From NCBI GenBank assembly GCA_027489335.1, contig JAIXZX010000007.1, forward strand, positions 1 to 56,716: a DNA stretch of 56,716 nt, in the 5' to 3' direction. Position 1 is the stretch's first letter. Each line of letters begins with the position of its first letter. This DNA comes from Caulobacteraceae bacterium (GTDB taxonomy: Bacteria > Pseudomonadota > Alphaproteobacteria > Caulobacterales > Caulobacteraceae). The notes under the pieces were generated by a model, which worked only from the letters and a program-made list of their open reading frames with translations, ran no database searches and was not told the DNA's origin. A program made the translations under genes and the position numbers. Below, piece after piece: positions 13,302-24,137 of the stretch.

Positions 13302-14432
13302 CTATTCGGCCGCGATGGTGACGGGCTTCAGGGCCCGTTCCTTGAAGTTGATCGCCTGCAGATAGACGATGCCCTCCTCGGCGATGTCGTCGCCGACCAT
13401 GCGGTCGCCTTCGTTCTTCAACTCCTCCATGTCCACATACATGCCGTAGAAGGCCCGGGTGCGGTCGGTGATGATGCCGGCGTTCAGCAAGGTCTTGATC
13501 AACACCCGGAAGATGTTGGTCGATTCCTTCATGTCCTCGCGACGGGCCTCGTCGGTGGCCAGCAGCTGGATCTCCTCGAGCACCTTGTCGGGGTCGAGGC
13601 CGAACTCCTCATAGAGGTCGCGCTGCTCGCTGGGGGACACGAGGTTGAACAACAGCACCTGGAAGCAGTGGGCCGCCCAGTCCTCGATGATCTCGTGTTC
13701 CTGCGCCGTCAGCTTGGGAATGGTGCGGTCGGCCCAGATCTTCCCGAACTTATGGTGGAAAGCCTCGTCGGTCATGACCAGCTGCATCAGCTTGCGGCCG
13801 AGCGGATCGTTGAGCTTCTGGTAGAAGGTGGCGAAGGCCCCCATGGCCAGGCCTTCCACCAGCATCTGCATGCCGATGATCTTCTTGTAGACCTCCGGCG
13901 AACCGATGATGTCCACCAGCAGGTCCTGAAGGACCTTGGTGCATTCCACCGGCCGACCCCAGCGGGCCTTGATGTACTTGGCGAAGGCCGTGACGTGCCG
14001 GGCTTCTTCCCGCGTCTGGTTGGCGGCGTATTCCTGGGCGCCCTGGTCCAGCAGCACGTGGCAGAGGCTGGCCGACAGGTTCAGCGCGCCCTGCTCGCCG
14101 TGCAGAATCGAGGAAAAGGAGCGCAGCAGGGACTTGTTGATGAACTGAGCCCGCAGACTCGGGGTGTTGAGGTGCTTGCTGACATATTCGGTCTGCAGCG
14201 CGACGTTCAGCTCCTCAGGCACCAGGGGCTGGTTGTCCATGTCCCAGGGTTCGTCGAAGTCGATGTATTTCTTGTCCAGCGGATCCCAGAAGTGATCGTG
14301 GGTCGCGGAGATGATCTTGTCGAAAGCGGTGGACCGGCCGTTATAGCGGTCCAGGTCTAGCATGGACTCAAAATCGTCCGGCGCGACCGCGTCGTAGATC
14401 AGGTCCTTGGTGATGTTGCCGTCGGCGGCCAT
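13302..14432 (-). CDS. Ferritin-like diiron-carboxylate protein, paralogue 1
   Basis: A 376-residue soluble protein with the full ligand set of a four-helix-bundle diiron site: Glu113 (HGEQGALNLS), Glu143/His146 (EEARH), Glu193 (LVEG) and Glu223/His226 (DEAFHH). The E, ExxH, E, ExxH spacing is that of R2/ferritin-like oxidases, oxygenases and hydroxylases. I do not recognise a characterised subfamily. It starts at the ATG at 14432 behind a strong AGGAGG. The closely similar paralogue lies directly upstream on the same strand, but each gene has its own leader and 3' hairpin. A 14-bp palindrome lies 140 bases upstream of the start. Electrons may come from the ferredoxin/reductase pair at 19441-21011; this is an inference. 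Confidence 0.8.
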   Translation of the reverse strand: MAADGNITKDLIYDAVAPDDFESMLDLDRYNGRSTAFDKIISATHDHFWDPLDKKYIDFDEPWDMDNQPLVPEELNVALQTEYVSKHLNTPSLRAQFINKSLLRSFSSILHGEQGALNLSASLCHVLLDQGAQEYAANQTREEARHVTAFAKYIKARWGRPVECTKVLQDLLVDIIGSPEVYKKIIGMQMLVEGLAMGAFATFYQKLNDPLGRKLMQLVMTDEAFHHKFGKIWADRTIPKLTAQEHEIIEDWAAHCFQVLLFNLVSPSEQRDLYEEFGLDPDKVLEEIQLLATDEARREDMKESTNIFRVLIKTLLNAGIITDRTRAFYGMYVDMEELKNEGDRMVGDDIAEEGIVYLQAINFKERALKPVTIAAE

Positions 14433-14571
14433 TCGTTCCTCCTGGAATGATGTGGGATTGCCGGCGCCCTTGGTTCCGCATGCGGGTTGACCCCGCTGTC
14501 GCCACGGATGGGCGGCTCTGTCCTTGGGAATTGAGCCTGACTCCCAGACCGCCGTTCGTCAAAGGAAACCG

Positions 14572-14585
14572 TGACGCCGGCGTCA
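14572..14585. promoter_or_regulatory. Perfect palindrome upstream of diiron paralogue 1
   Basis: TGACGCCGGCGTCA, a perfect 14-bp palindrome, lies 140 bases before the start codon. On the minus strand TTTGACG, a possible -35 element, follows 8 bases later. The same 14 bases recur at 21034 and a variant occurs at 15911. Confidence 0.6.
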
Positions 14586-14605
14586 GTTTTGAGAGCGGGC
14601 CAACG

Positions 14606-14634
14606 AAAAACACCCGCCGGGGGTCCGGCGGGCG
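14606..14634 (-). terminator. Rho-independent terminator of diiron paralogue 2
   Basis: On the minus strand a stem CGCCCGCCGG / CCGGCGGGTG with a 4-base loop is followed directly by TTTTT. It begins 31 bases past the stop of the gene ending at 14665, so the two paralogues are probably separate transcription units. Confidence 0.88.
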
Positions 14635-14664
14635 TTGTCGTCAGGTTCGGGAAGACCTTACGCC

Positions 14665-15795
14665 TTACTCGGCGGCGATGGTCACCGGGGCAGCGCGGCG
14701 ATCCTTGAAGTTGATCTCCTGGAGGTACTTGATGCCCTCCTCGGCGATGTCGTCGCCGACCATGCGGTCGCCCTCGGCCTTGAGCTCGTCCATGTCCACA
14801 TAGATGGCGTAGAAGGCGCGGGTCCGGTCGGTGATGATGCCGGCGTTGAGCAGGGTCTTCACCAGCACCCGGAAGATGTTGGTCTGCTCCTTCATATTCT
14901 CCCGGCGGGTCTCGTCGGTGACCATTTCGGCCATCTCGGCGATCACCTTGTCCGGATCCAGGCCGAACTCCTCGTAAAGGTCGCGCTGCTGGCTGGGGGA
15001 CACCAGGTTGAACAGCAGGGTCTGGAAGCAGTGGGCCGCCCAGTCCTCGATGATGGCGTGCTCTTCGGCGTTCAGGTGCGGGATGGTCCGGTCGGCCCAG
15101 ATCTTCCCGAACTTGTGGTGGAAAGCCTCGTCGGTCATCACCAGCTGGAGCAGCTTCTTGCCGGTCGGGTCATTGATATTGTTGAAGAAGGTGGCGAAGG
15201 CGCCCATGGCCAGGCCTTCCACCAGCATCTGCATGCCGATGATCTTCTTGTAGACTTCCGGCGACCCGATGATGTCGACCAGCAGGGTCTTCAGCGTCGA
15301 GCCGCATTCCACCGGCCGGCCCCAGCGGGCCTTGATGTATTTGGCGAAGCCGGTGACGTGGCGGGCTTCCTCGCGGGTCTGGTTGGCGGCGTATTCCTGG
15401 GCGCCCTGGTCCTTCAGCACGTGGCACAGGCTGGCCGACAGGTTCAGCGCGCCCTGCTCGCCGTGCAGGATCGAGGAGAAGGACCGCAGGGCCGACTGGT
15501 TGACGAAGCGGACCCGGGTCTTCCAGTCGCTCAGGTGGTTGGAGACATAGTCGGTGGACATGGAGATGATCATGTCCTCCGGCAGGATCATCTGGTTTTC
15601 CATGTCGAAGGGCTCGTCGAAGTCGATGTACTTCTTGTCGAGCGGATCCCAGAAATGGTCGTGGGTGGCCGAGATGATCTTGTCGAAGGCCGTGGAGCGC
15701 GCATTGTAGCGGTCCAGCTCCAGCATGGACTCGAAGTCGTCGGGCGACACCGCGTCGTAGATGATGTCCTTGGTGATGTTGCCGTCAGCGGCCAT
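14665..15795 (-). CDS. Ferritin-like diiron-carboxylate protein, paralogue 2
   Basis: A 376-residue paralogue of the preceding protein, collinear without gaps over the region compared. It has the same diiron ligands: Glu113, Glu143/His146, Glu193, Glu223/His226. By eye about four residues in five are identical over the first 230. The main divergent block is residues 69-102, and more differences follow at 165-170. These may shape the substrate pocket. The start at 15795 has GGAGG 8 bases upstream; an in-frame upstream start at 15888 lacks such a signal and adds non-conserved residues. A palindrome variant lies 116 bases upstream next to a TTGACT -35-like element. A tandem duplication with divergence is the simplest history. 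Confidence 0.8.
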   Translation of the reverse strand: MAADGNITKDIIYDAVSPDDFESMLELDRYNARSTAFDKIISATHDHFWDPLDKKYIDFDEPFDMENQMILPEDMIISMSTDYVSNHLSDWKTRVRFVNQSALRSFSSILHGEQGALNLSASLCHVLKDQGAQEYAANQTREEARHVTGFAKYIKARWGRPVECGSTLKTLLVDIIGSPEVYKKIIGMQMLVEGLAMGAFATFFNNINDPTGKKLLQLVMTDEAFHHKFGKIWADRTIPHLNAEEHAIIEDWAAHCFQTLLFNLVSPSQQRDLYEEFGLDPDKVIAEMAEMVTDETRRENMKEQTNIFRVLVKTLLNAGIITDRTRAFYAIYVDMDELKAEGDRMVGDDIAEEGIKYLQEINFKDRRAAPVTIAAE

Positions 15796-15910
15796 GACTA
15801 CGTCCTCCAGGAGATGGGGGCAGGCTCTACGGCCCTGGCTACGCACCTTGCGGGCAGCCCCTTCGATCTGGGGCGAAGTCATGCACATGAACCCTGTTCA
15901 GTCAAGAAGA

Positions 15911-15924
15911 TGACGGGGGCGTCA
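15911..15924. promoter_or_regulatory. Palindrome variant upstream of diiron paralogue 2
   Basis: TGACGGGGGCGTCA keeps both TGACG/CGTCA half sites with the same 4-base spacing as the perfect copies at 14572 and 21034. On the minus strand TTGACT, a candidate -35 element, begins 5 bases downstream. Confidence 0.55.
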
Positions 15925-15949
15925 CTTTCGCCTGGACGGGGAACGGGGC

Positions 15950-16357
15950 TCAGTCCGCCGCCGCCTCGATCGCCTCGATCTGGTCGTCGGACAGGCCGAA
16001 ATGGTGGCCGATCTCATGCACCAGGACGTGGCTGACCAGCTCCTCCAGGGTCACGTCGCCCCTTGCGGCCCACTCATCGAGGATCGGCCGTCGATAGAGC
16101 AGCACCATGGACGGCTGGGTTTCGGGGTCCAGCACCGAGCGATGGGCCAGGTCTACGCCGTGATAAAGTCCCGTCAGATCGAAGGGATCCTCGATCTCCA
16201 GGGCGTCCAGGGTCTCCTGGTCGGGGAAATCATCGACCCGGATCAGCACGTGCCCGGTCATCTGCCGGAATTGCGCAGGGAGGCGCTCGAAGGCGGCCTC
16301 GGCCAGGGCGGCCACGTCATCCAGGCTGGGCGCCAGGCCCGAGGCTACGGCGGTCAT
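15950..16357 (-). CDS. Minimal zincin-type metallopeptidase family protein (DUF1025)
   Basis: A 135-residue acidic protein of the small metallopeptidase family (PF06262). The zinc motif HEIGH lies at 114-118 and is followed by HFGLSDDQ, the typical extended zincin box. The preceding segment MVLLYRRPILDEW is also typical. It is predicted to be cytoplasmic. Its ATGA start overlaps the stop of the upstream gene at 16354, implying translational coupling. Biochemical activity is largely unexplored in this family. Confidence 0.85.
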   Translation of the reverse strand: MTAVASGLAPSLDDVAALAEAAFERLPAQFRQMTGHVLIRVDDFPDQETLDALEIEDPFDLTGLYHGVDLAHRSVLDPETQPSMVLLYRRPILDEWAARGDVTLEELVSHVLVHEIGHHFGLSDDQIEAIEAAAD

Positions 16358-16944
16358 TCGTCGGCGATCACGGTGTGGGGCGCCTCGGGCGGGCGGATCT
16401 CGAACAGGCCGATGTCCAGGGGCTGCTGCGGGCGCAGGGCGCGCAGGGGCTGGCGGGTCAGGGCGTTCAGGGTCTCCCGATCCGCCTCGGCGCCGGCCCG
16501 GCGGACCTTGCGCGCCTGCAGGCCCTCCAGAGCCGCCTCGGTCGCCGCGCCGATTTTCCAGAAGGAAATCTGAAGCCGCCAGATGGTCTGCACAGGCGGG
16601 GCCGGCGGCGTGGGCCAGCGGCGGCCGTCCTTCAGCACAGGCCGGGCTGGCGGCGGCACAGGGCGTCGCCCGCCCACCTGGGCGACGAGCTCGGCCAGCC
16701 GGCAGAAGCGGTCCTCGGGCGGCAGGCTGACGAGGCGGCCTGGGCGGTCGTCCTCCACCTTGCCTGCATAGGCGTCGAGGGCCGCCTCACGAGTGGCGAA
16801 GTCGGGTCCCACGGGGCGGGTGACGAAGCTGACCGCCTGGTCTCCGGCGAGCTGGCGGGCTTCACGTTCCCGGGCGGCGCGGCCCAAGGGGGCGGCGAGG
16901 GCCGCCTCGGCGTTGGCGGCGACCGGATAGAGAATGGCGCTCAT
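16354..16944 (-). CDS. Conserved hypothetical protein coupled to the zincin gene
   Basis: A 196-residue soluble protein beginning MSAILYPVAANAEAALAAPL. I do not recognise it. It is rich in Arg and Ala, has a proline-rich middle (PVPPPARPVLKDGRRW) and a Trp-containing segment TIWRLQISFWKIG near residue 130. No signal peptide or membrane helix was seen. The ATG at 16944 is preferred to a far upstream in-frame start at 17046, which would overlap the divL leader. It is translationally coupled to the metallopeptidase gene, so a joint role is likely, but no function can be given. Confidence 0.6.
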   Translation of the reverse strand: MSAILYPVAANAEAALAAPLGRAAREREARQLAGDQAVSFVTRPVGPDFATREAALDAYAGKVEDDRPGRLVSLPPEDRFCRLAELVAQVGGRRPVPPPARPVLKDGRRWPTPPAPPVQTIWRLQISFWKIGAATEAALEGLQARKVRRAGAEADRETLNALTRQPLRALRPQQPLDIGLFEIRPPEAPHTVIADE

Positions 16945-17066
16945 CGGCCCATTGTCGCTCAATCGATGGCCTGTGGGAACGTGCCGCGCGTGCGACGGCC
17001 CGCTTTGGGTCCTATGTTGACGGGTGGGTGATTCGCATCGGCGCAAGCGCCGTCGATGGAGTGGTG

Positions 17067-19388
17067 ATGAACGCGGACGAACTGATCCTGGCGGCGGCGG
17101 CTGGCGCGGTCTGCCTGGCCATCTGCGCCACGCTCTGGGCCCTGGCGCAGCAGCGGCAGGGGCGAATGCGCCTCGTCGGGCTGCAGGCCCGGGTCGCCGA
17201 ACTCGAAATGCGCGCCGAGGTCGCTCAGTCCTCGGCCGAAGCCTTCGACTCTGCCCTGCTGGCGGTGGAGGACGGCCGCGCCATCCTGGCCTCTGGCGAG
17301 GAAAGCCTGGCTGTCTGCGCCGCGGCGCTCGATCTGGTGGAGATCGACGCCCAGGGCCTGGTCAACGCCCTGATGCGCGCCGACCCCGACCATGCCCGCA
17401 GACTGCGCGCCCTGTTCGAGCGGGGCGAGGCCTGCGCCTTCGAGGTGCGCGGCCCCTCTGGCGTCGTATCGGTGGAAGGTCGGGCGGCCGGCGCGCTCGC
17501 CTGGCTTCGCCTGTCAGCGGTGATCGGCGAGGATGCCGGCCTGCCCACGGCGCCGCGGTTCGCCGCCCTGCTGGACGCCCGGCCAGGTCCGGCCTGGATC
17601 GCCTCGGCTGACGGGGCGCCGGTCTGGGTGAACGCTGCGTGGCTCGCCGCCGTGGACGCCACAAGCCTGGATGAGGCCGCCGCCAAGGGGCTGACCTTCG
17701 ACAAGGCCGCCGACGAGATCGCCAGCGAGGCCGCCAATCTGGCCCAGGTGCGCGAGACCACCCGCTGGCTGACCCTTGGCGGGCGCCGCCGGGCCTTTCA
17801 CATCACCGCTCGCCCCCTGGAAGGCGGCGGGGTCGGGGTCTGGGCCGAAGACGCCACCGAGACCGAGGAGATGCGCGAGGCGCTGAAGCGGCACGTGGCC
17901 GCCCACGACGAGACGCTCAACCATATCGCCGACGCCGTGGCCATCTTCGGCGCCAACAAGAAGATGATCTTCCACAACACGGCCTTCGCCGAGCTGTGGG
18001 GCCTGGAGCCCGCCTGGCTGGGGGAGCGGCCCGGCCATGGGGAGCTGCTCGACCGTCTGCGCCAGCGCCGCCGCCTGCCCGAAACGGCCGACTATGTGAA
18101 GTGGCGCGCCGCCGAGCTCGACCGCTACGAGGCCCTGGGCTCGAGCCCCGACGACCTGTGGAGCCTGCCCGACGGCCGCACTCTTCGGGTGGTCCGCCAG
18201 CCCCACCCCATGGGCGGGGTGCTGCTGCTCTTCTCCGACATCACCGACGAGCTGAAGCTGAAGGCCCAGTACAACGCCCTGATCCAGGTGCAGCAGGCCA
18301 CCCTGGACAAGCTGAATGACGCCGTGGCGGTGTTCGGCTCCGATGGACGGCTGCGGCTGCACAATGAGGCTTTCGAGCGGTTCTGGAACGTCACCCCGAC
18401 CCAGCTCGACCTGGCCGGCGACTTCGAAGGGGTGGTCGAGCTCTGCGTGCCGCGCCTGCATGACCTGAACTTCTGGCGGGAGCTGAAGGGCCGGGTGGCC
18501 GATCCCGATCCCAGCGCCCGGGCGCCGATTTCCGGCGAGGTGAAGACGTCTGACTCCCGGATCGTCGCCTATCAGTCGCGGCCCCTGCCCGATGGCGCCA
18601 CCCTGATCGCCTTCACCGACGTCACCGACGCCCGCAAGCTGGAGAGCGCGCTCGCCGACCGGTCCGCGGCCCTGGCGGACGCCGAGCGGCTGAAACGGGA
18701 TTTCGTGGGCAATGTCTCCTACGAGCTGCGCACCCCGCTCACCACCATCATCGGCTATTCAGAACTTCTGGAGCGGTCCGGCGAGAATCTGTCGGAGCGG
18801 GGCCGGGGTCATGCTGCGGCGGTGCGCATGGCCGCCACCCAGCTCGCCCGCTCCATCGACGATGTTCTGGACATGGCCCAGATCGACGCCGACGAGATGG
18901 CGCTGGATCTGGAGGATGTCCGGGTGGCCGACCTGATCGCCGGCGCGGCTGGCCGCTGGGCCCGGGCTGCGGAGGAGGGCAAGATCACCCTCAAGGTCGA
19001 CCATGCCGAAGAGATCGGGGTGATCCGCGCCGACGCCCATCGCCTGGGCCAGATCATGGATCACCTGATCGAGAACGCCATCCGTCAGACCCCGCCGGAA
19101 GGGACCATTTCCATCTCCGCCCGCCGGGCGCTGGGTGAGGTCAAGCTGCAGGTGAGCGACACCGGGCGCGGAATTCCCTTCCACGTCCAGGCGCACATCT
19201 TCGACCGCTTCGTCGGGCGTGAGCGGGGCGGACCGGGGCTGGGCCTGGCGCTGGTCAAGGCGCTGACCGAACTGCATGGGGGTTGGGTGGCCCTGGAAAG
19301 CGAGCCGGGGAACGGCGCGACCTTCACCTGCCACCTTCCGGAGCTGGCCCAGGCCGAAGCCGCCACCCACCGGGAACTGGAATTCTAG
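17067..19388 (+). CDS. divL: Cell-cycle pseudokinase DivL
   Basis: Essential cell-polarity regulator that, with DivK and CckA, controls the master regulator CtrA. The protein has 773 residues, with one N-terminal membrane helix (about 5-25), PAS-like domains over about 280-530, then a kinase core. The phospho-acceptor box reads FVGNVSYELRTPLTTI: tyrosine (Tyr552) replaces histidine, the hallmark of DivL (Tyr550 in C. crescentus). The ATPase motifs ENAIRQ, DTGRGIP and GGPGLGLALV are intact. I chose the ATG at 17067 with GGAG 5 bases upstream; an in-frame GTG at 17028 adds 13 residues. A bidirectional terminator follows. Confidence 0.95.
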   Translation: MNADELILAAAAGAVCLAICATLWALAQQRQGRMRLVGLQARVAELEMRAEVAQSSAEAFDSALLAVEDGRAILASGEESLAVCAAALDLVEIDAQGLVNALMRADPDHARRLRALFERGEACAFEVRGPSGVVSVEGRAAGALAWLRLSAVIGEDAGLPTAPRFAALLDARPGPAWIASADGAPVWVNAAWLAAVDATSLDEAAAKGLTFDKAADEIASEAANLAQVRETTRWLTLGGRRRAFHITARPLEGGGVGVWAEDATETEEMREALKRHVAAHDETLNHIADAVAIFGANKKMIFHNTAFAELWGLEPAWLGERPGHGELLDRLRQRRRLPETADYVKWRAAELDRYEALGSSPDDLWSLPDGRTLRVVRQPHPMGGVLLLFSDITDELKLKAQYNALIQVQQATLDKLNDAVAVFGSDGRLRLHNEAFERFWNVTPTQLDLAGDFEGVVELCVPRLHDLNFWRELKGRVADPDPSARAPISGEVKTSDSRIVAYQSRPLPDGATLIAFTDVTDARKLESALADRSAALADAERLKRDFVGNVSYELRTPLTTIIGYSELLERSGENLSERGRGHAAAVRMAATQLARSIDDVLDMAQIDADEMALDLEDVRVADLIAGAAGRWARAAEEGKITLKVDHAEEIGVIRADAHRLGQIMDHLIENAIRQTPPEGTISISARRALGEVKLQVSDTGRGIPFHVQAHIFDRFVGRERGGPGLGLALVKALTELHGGWVALESEPGNGATFTCHLPELAQAEAATHRELEF

Positions 19389-19401
19389 AAAAGGCTGTGC
19401 G

Positions 19402-19440
19402 GCGCGGGCGACCCTGAGGGTCACCCGCGCGCATCAGTTT

Positions 19441-19443
<3 letters not shown>
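19402..19443. terminator. Bidirectional terminator between divL and the ferredoxin gene
   Basis: A 14-bp stem with one mismatch (GCGCGGGCGACCCT / AGGGTCACCCGCGC) sits between two convergent genes. It is followed by TTTTTA on the plus strand and by a shorter TTTT some bases away on the minus strand. It overlaps the last codon of the ferredoxin gene region. Confidence 0.8.
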
Positions 19444-21011
<1,568 letters not shown>

Positions 21012-21033
21012 GCCGTTCCCCGATGCAGAAAAA

Positions 21034-21047
21034 TGACGCCGGCGTCA
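21034..21047. promoter_or_regulatory. Perfect palindrome at the ferredoxin-reductase promoter
   Basis: TGACGCCGGCGTCA, identical to the copy at 14572-14585. On the minus strand it forms TTGACG, a plausible -35, so a bound protein would overlap the promoter of the reductase/ferredoxin operon. Confidence 0.6.
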
Positions 21048-21072
21048 ACTTGGGAAAAGCAGAGTGACGACT

Positions 21073-21855
21073 TTAGACGACCCGGTCGACCAGCATCTTC
21101 TTGACCTCAGCGATCGCCTTGGCCGGATTCAGGCCCTTGGGGCAGACCTGGGCGCAATTCATGATCGTGTGGCAGCGATAGAGCTTGAACGGGTCTTCCA
21201 GATCGTCAAGCCGCTCGCCGGTGGCCTCGTCGCGGCTGTCGATCAGCCAGCGATAGGCGTGCAGCAGGGCGGCCGGACCCAGGTACTTGTCGCCGTTCCA
21301 CCAGTAGCTCGGGCACGAGGTGGAGCAGCAGGCGCAGAGAATGCACTCATAGAGGCCGTCCAGCTTCTCCCGGTCGGCCGGGGTCTGCAGCCACTCCCCC
21401 TGGGGCTCAGGGGTCTTGGTGTGCAGCCAGGGCTCGATGGAGGCGTACTGGGCGTAGAACAGGGTCATGTCCGGCACCAGGTCCTTGATCACCGGCATGT
21501 GCGGCAGCGGACTGATGGTGCAGGTCTGGCCGGGCACCTCTTCCCAGCCATGGGTGCAGGCGAGCGTATTGCGGCCGCCGATATTCATGGCGCAGGAGCC
21601 GCAGACCCCTTCCCGGCACGAGCGCCGGAAGGCCAGCGTCGGGTCCATGGTGTTCTTGATGTAGATGAGGGCGTCCAGGACCATGGGTCCGCAGGCCTCG
21701 ACATCCACGTCATAGGTGTCCCAGCGGGGGTTTTCAGTCCCCTCGGGGTCATAGCGATAGACCTTGAAGGTCTTGACCTTCTTGGCGCCGGCCGGGGCCG
21801 GATGATGCTGGCCCTTCTGGACGCGGGAGTTCTTGGGCAGGGCGAGTTCGACCAT
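21073..21855 (-). CDS. sdhB: Succinate dehydrogenase iron-sulfur subunit
   Basis: Iron-sulfur subunit of complex II, 260 residues, passing electrons from SdhA to the membrane quinone site. The [2Fe-2S] ligands are in [20 protein letters not shown] followed by C. The 4Fe-4S and 3Fe-4S ligands are in [16 protein letters not shown] and [17 protein letters not shown]. It is the last gene of sdhCDAB; the 97-base gap after sdhA is longer than the other gaps in the operon. Confidence 0.98.
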   Translation of the reverse strand: MVELALPKNSRVQKGQHHPAPAGAKKVKTFKVYRYDPEGTENPRWDTYDVDVEACGPMVLDALIYIKNTMDPTLAFRRSCREGVCGSCAMNIGGRNTLACTHGWEEVPGQTCTISPLPHMPVIKDLVPDMTLFYAQYASIEPWLHTKTPEPQGEWLQTPADREKLDGLYECILCACCSTSCPSYWWNGDKYLGPAALLHAYRWLIDSRDEATGERLDDLEDPFKLYRCHTIMNCAQVCPKGLNPAKAIAEVKKMLVDRVV

Positions 21856-21952
21856 CGGAGGCTTTCCTTAGGCGAAGACCCCGGACCCCGCGCAGGGCGC
21901 GCGTTCGGTCCGAAGCCGGGAATGAGCGACGAGGGAGGTCACAGACCCGCCC

Positions 21953-23740
21953 CTAGTAGACCCGCGCTTTCGGCGGGATGTAGGCGATGTCGTTGCTAAG
22001 CGTGAAGGAGTGCACCGGACGGTCGTCCAGCCGCACCTTGCCCGTCGCGTCGTCGAACCAGGTGAGCGTGTGCTTCATCCAGTTCTCGTCGTCGCGGTCG
22101 GGATAGTCCTCCCGGGCATGCGCCCCGCGGCTCTCTGTGCGGTTCAGCGCCCCGTTCACCGTCACGGCCGCCTGGCCGATCAGGTTGTCGAACTCAAGGG
22201 TCTCGATCAGGTCGGTGTTCCAGATCATGCCGCGGTCGGTGACCTGGATGTCGCCGCGCTGGCCGTGGATCTTGTCCAGGCGGGCGACGCCCGACGCCAG
22301 GCTTTCGCCAGTGCGGAACACTGCGGCGTCTTCCTGCATGGCCTTCTGCATGTCGAGACGCAGCTGGGCCGTCGGCGTGCCGCCCTTGGCGTTGCGCAGG
22401 CGGTCGAAGCGGGCGAGGTGCGCCTCGGTTTGGGCCGGCTTCAGATCAGGCTGCTTGGCGCCCGGCGTCAGGATGTCGGCGGCCCGCAGGGCGGCCGAGC
22501 GGCCGAACACCACCAGGTCGATCAGCGAGTTGGAGCCCAGGCGGTTAGCGCCGTGCACCGAGACGCAGGCGGCCTCGCCCACGGCCATCAGGCCGGGGAT
22601 GACGCTGTCGGGATTGTCGCCGTCGCGGGTCACGACCTCGGAATAGAAGTTCGTCGGGATGCCGCCCATATTGTAGTGGACGGTAGGCAGCACCGGGATC
22701 GGCGCCTTGGTCACATCCACGCCGGAGAACACCCGGGCGCTTTCGGAGATGCCCGGCAGGCGCTGGTGCAGCACCTTGGGATCCAGATGGTCCAGGTGCA
22801 GGAAGATGTGGTCCTTGCCAGGCCCCACGCCGCGGCCTTCGCGGATCTCGATGGTCATGGCACGGCTGACCATGTCCCGCGGCGCCAGGTCCTTCACGGA
22901 CGGCGCATAGCGCTCCATGAACCGCTCGCCCTCGGAATTGGTCAGATAGCCGCCCTCGCCCCGGGCGCCTTCGGTGATCAGGCAGCCGGCGCCATAGATG
23001 CCGGTGGGGTGGAACTGCACGAACTCCATGTCCTGCAGCGGCAGGCCGGCGCGCAGGACCATGGCGTTGCCGTCGCCGGTGCAGGTGTGGGCGCTGGTGC
23101 AGGAGAAGTAGGCCCGGCCATAGCCGCCGGTGGCCAGGATGACCATCTGGGCCTGGAACCGGTGCAGGGTGCCGTCGTCCAGCTTCCAGGCGGTGACGCC
23201 CCGGCAGACGCCGTCTTCCATGATCAGGTCGAGCGCAAAGTACTCGATGAAGAACTCGGTGTTGTTGGCCAGGGACTGGCCATACATGGTGTGCAGCATG
23301 GCGTGACCGGTGCGGTCGGCCGCAGCACAGGTGCGCTGGATCGGGGCCTCGCCATAGTTGCTGGTCATGCCGCCGAAGGCGCGCTGATAGATCTTGCCGT
23401 CCTCGGTGCGCGAGAAGGGCACGCCCCAGTGCTCGAGCTCGTAAACGGCGGCCGGCGCGTTGCGGCAGAGATATTCGATGGCGTCCTGGTCGCCCAGCCA
23501 GTCCGACCCCTTGACGGTGTCGTACATGTGCCAGCGCCAGTCATCCTGGCTCATATTGCCAAGGCTGGCCGAAATGCCGCCCTGGGCGGCCACGGTGTGC
23601 GAGCGGGTCGGGAAGACCTTGGAGACGCAGGCGGTGCGAAGGCCGGCCTGGGCGCAGCCCAGGGCCGCACGGAGGCCGGAGCCCCCGGCGCCGACGACGA
23701 CGACGTCGAACTTGTGGTCGATGAATTCGTAAGCGGCCAT
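21953..23740 (-). CDS. sdhA: Succinate dehydrogenase flavoprotein subunit
   Basis: Catalytic flavoprotein of complex II, 595 residues, oxidising succinate to fumarate in the TCA cycle. The FAD fold is [19 protein letters not shown], the covalent FAD histidine is in [10 protein letters not shown], and the substrate-binding block [20 protein letters not shown] is complete. The start lies 2 bases after the sdhD stop. Nothing unusual was seen. Confidence 0.98.
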   Translation of the reverse strand: MAAYEFIDHKFDVVVVGAGGSGLRAALGCAQAGLRTACVSKVFPTRSHTVAAQGGISASLGNMSQDDWRWHMYDTVKGSDWLGDQDAIEYLCRNAPAAVYELEHWGVPFSRTEDGKIYQRAFGGMTSNYGEAPIQRTCAAADRTGHAMLHTMYGQSLANNTEFFIEYFALDLIMEDGVCRGVTAWKLDDGTLHRFQAQMVILATGGYGRAYFSCTSAHTCTGDGNAMVLRAGLPLQDMEFVQFHPTGIYGAGCLITEGARGEGGYLTNSEGERFMERYAPSVKDLAPRDMVSRAMTIEIREGRGVGPGKDHIFLHLDHLDPKVLHQRLPGISESARVFSGVDVTKAPIPVLPTVHYNMGGIPTNFYSEVVTRDGDNPDSVIPGLMAVGEAACVSVHGANRLGSNSLIDLVVFGRSAALRAADILTPGAKQPDLKPAQTEAHLARFDRLRNAKGGTPTAQLRLDMQKAMQEDAAVFRTGESLASGVARLDKIHGQRGDIQVTDRGMIWNTDLIETLEFDNLIGQAAVTVNGALNRTESRGAHAREDYPDRDDENWMKHTLTWFDDATGKVRLDDRPVHSFTLSNDIAYIPPKARVY

Positions 23741-23742
23741 GC

Positions 23743-24135
23743 TCAGTAAGCTCCGCCCGAGAGGGCGACCTTCAGGATGGAGAAGAGGGCGAGCGCGCCG
23801 AACAGCGCGCAGACGAAGAGGTTCAGCAGCAGCAGGCCGGCCTTGGTGATCCGGCGGTGGATATAGTCCTCCACCACGACCCGCATGCCCGAATGCATGT
23901 GCATCAGGCTGACCACGGCGAGCAGGGCCAGCAGCACGGCGTTCACCGGCGAAGAGAGCCAGGCGACGGCCATGTCATAGTCGCTGCGCGCCAGACGCAG
24001 GACGGCGAAGACGCCCCACAGCACGAGAGGGATGAGGGCGACCGAGGAGACACGCTCGGAAATCCAGTGGCTGACCCCATGGCCGGCGGCGCCGAGGCCC
24101 TGGGCCCGGGAGCGGGGGGTGCGGAAATCAGTCAT
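23743..24135 (-). CDS. sdhD: Succinate dehydrogenase membrane anchor subunit D
   Basis: A 130-residue hydrophobic subunit with three membrane helices that, with SdhC, anchors complex II and forms the quinone and heme site. The segment [14 protein letters not shown] contains the conserved histidine (heme ligand region) and the DY pair near the quinone site. It is sandwiched between sdhC and sdhA with gaps of 2 bases each, which supports the call despite low sequence conservation. Confidence 0.93.
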   Translation of the reverse strand: MTDFRTPRSRAQGLGAAGHGVSHWISERVSSVALIPLVLWGVFAVLRLARSDYDMAVAWLSSPVNAVLLALLAVVSLMHMHSGMRVVVEDYIHRRITKAGLLLLNLFVCALFGALALFSILKVALSGGAY

Positions 24136-24137
24136 GC

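Noticed and set aside
22010..23749. A 579-codon plus-strand frame opposite sdhA
   Set aside because: Codon-bias shadow; SdhA covers the region with complete motifs.
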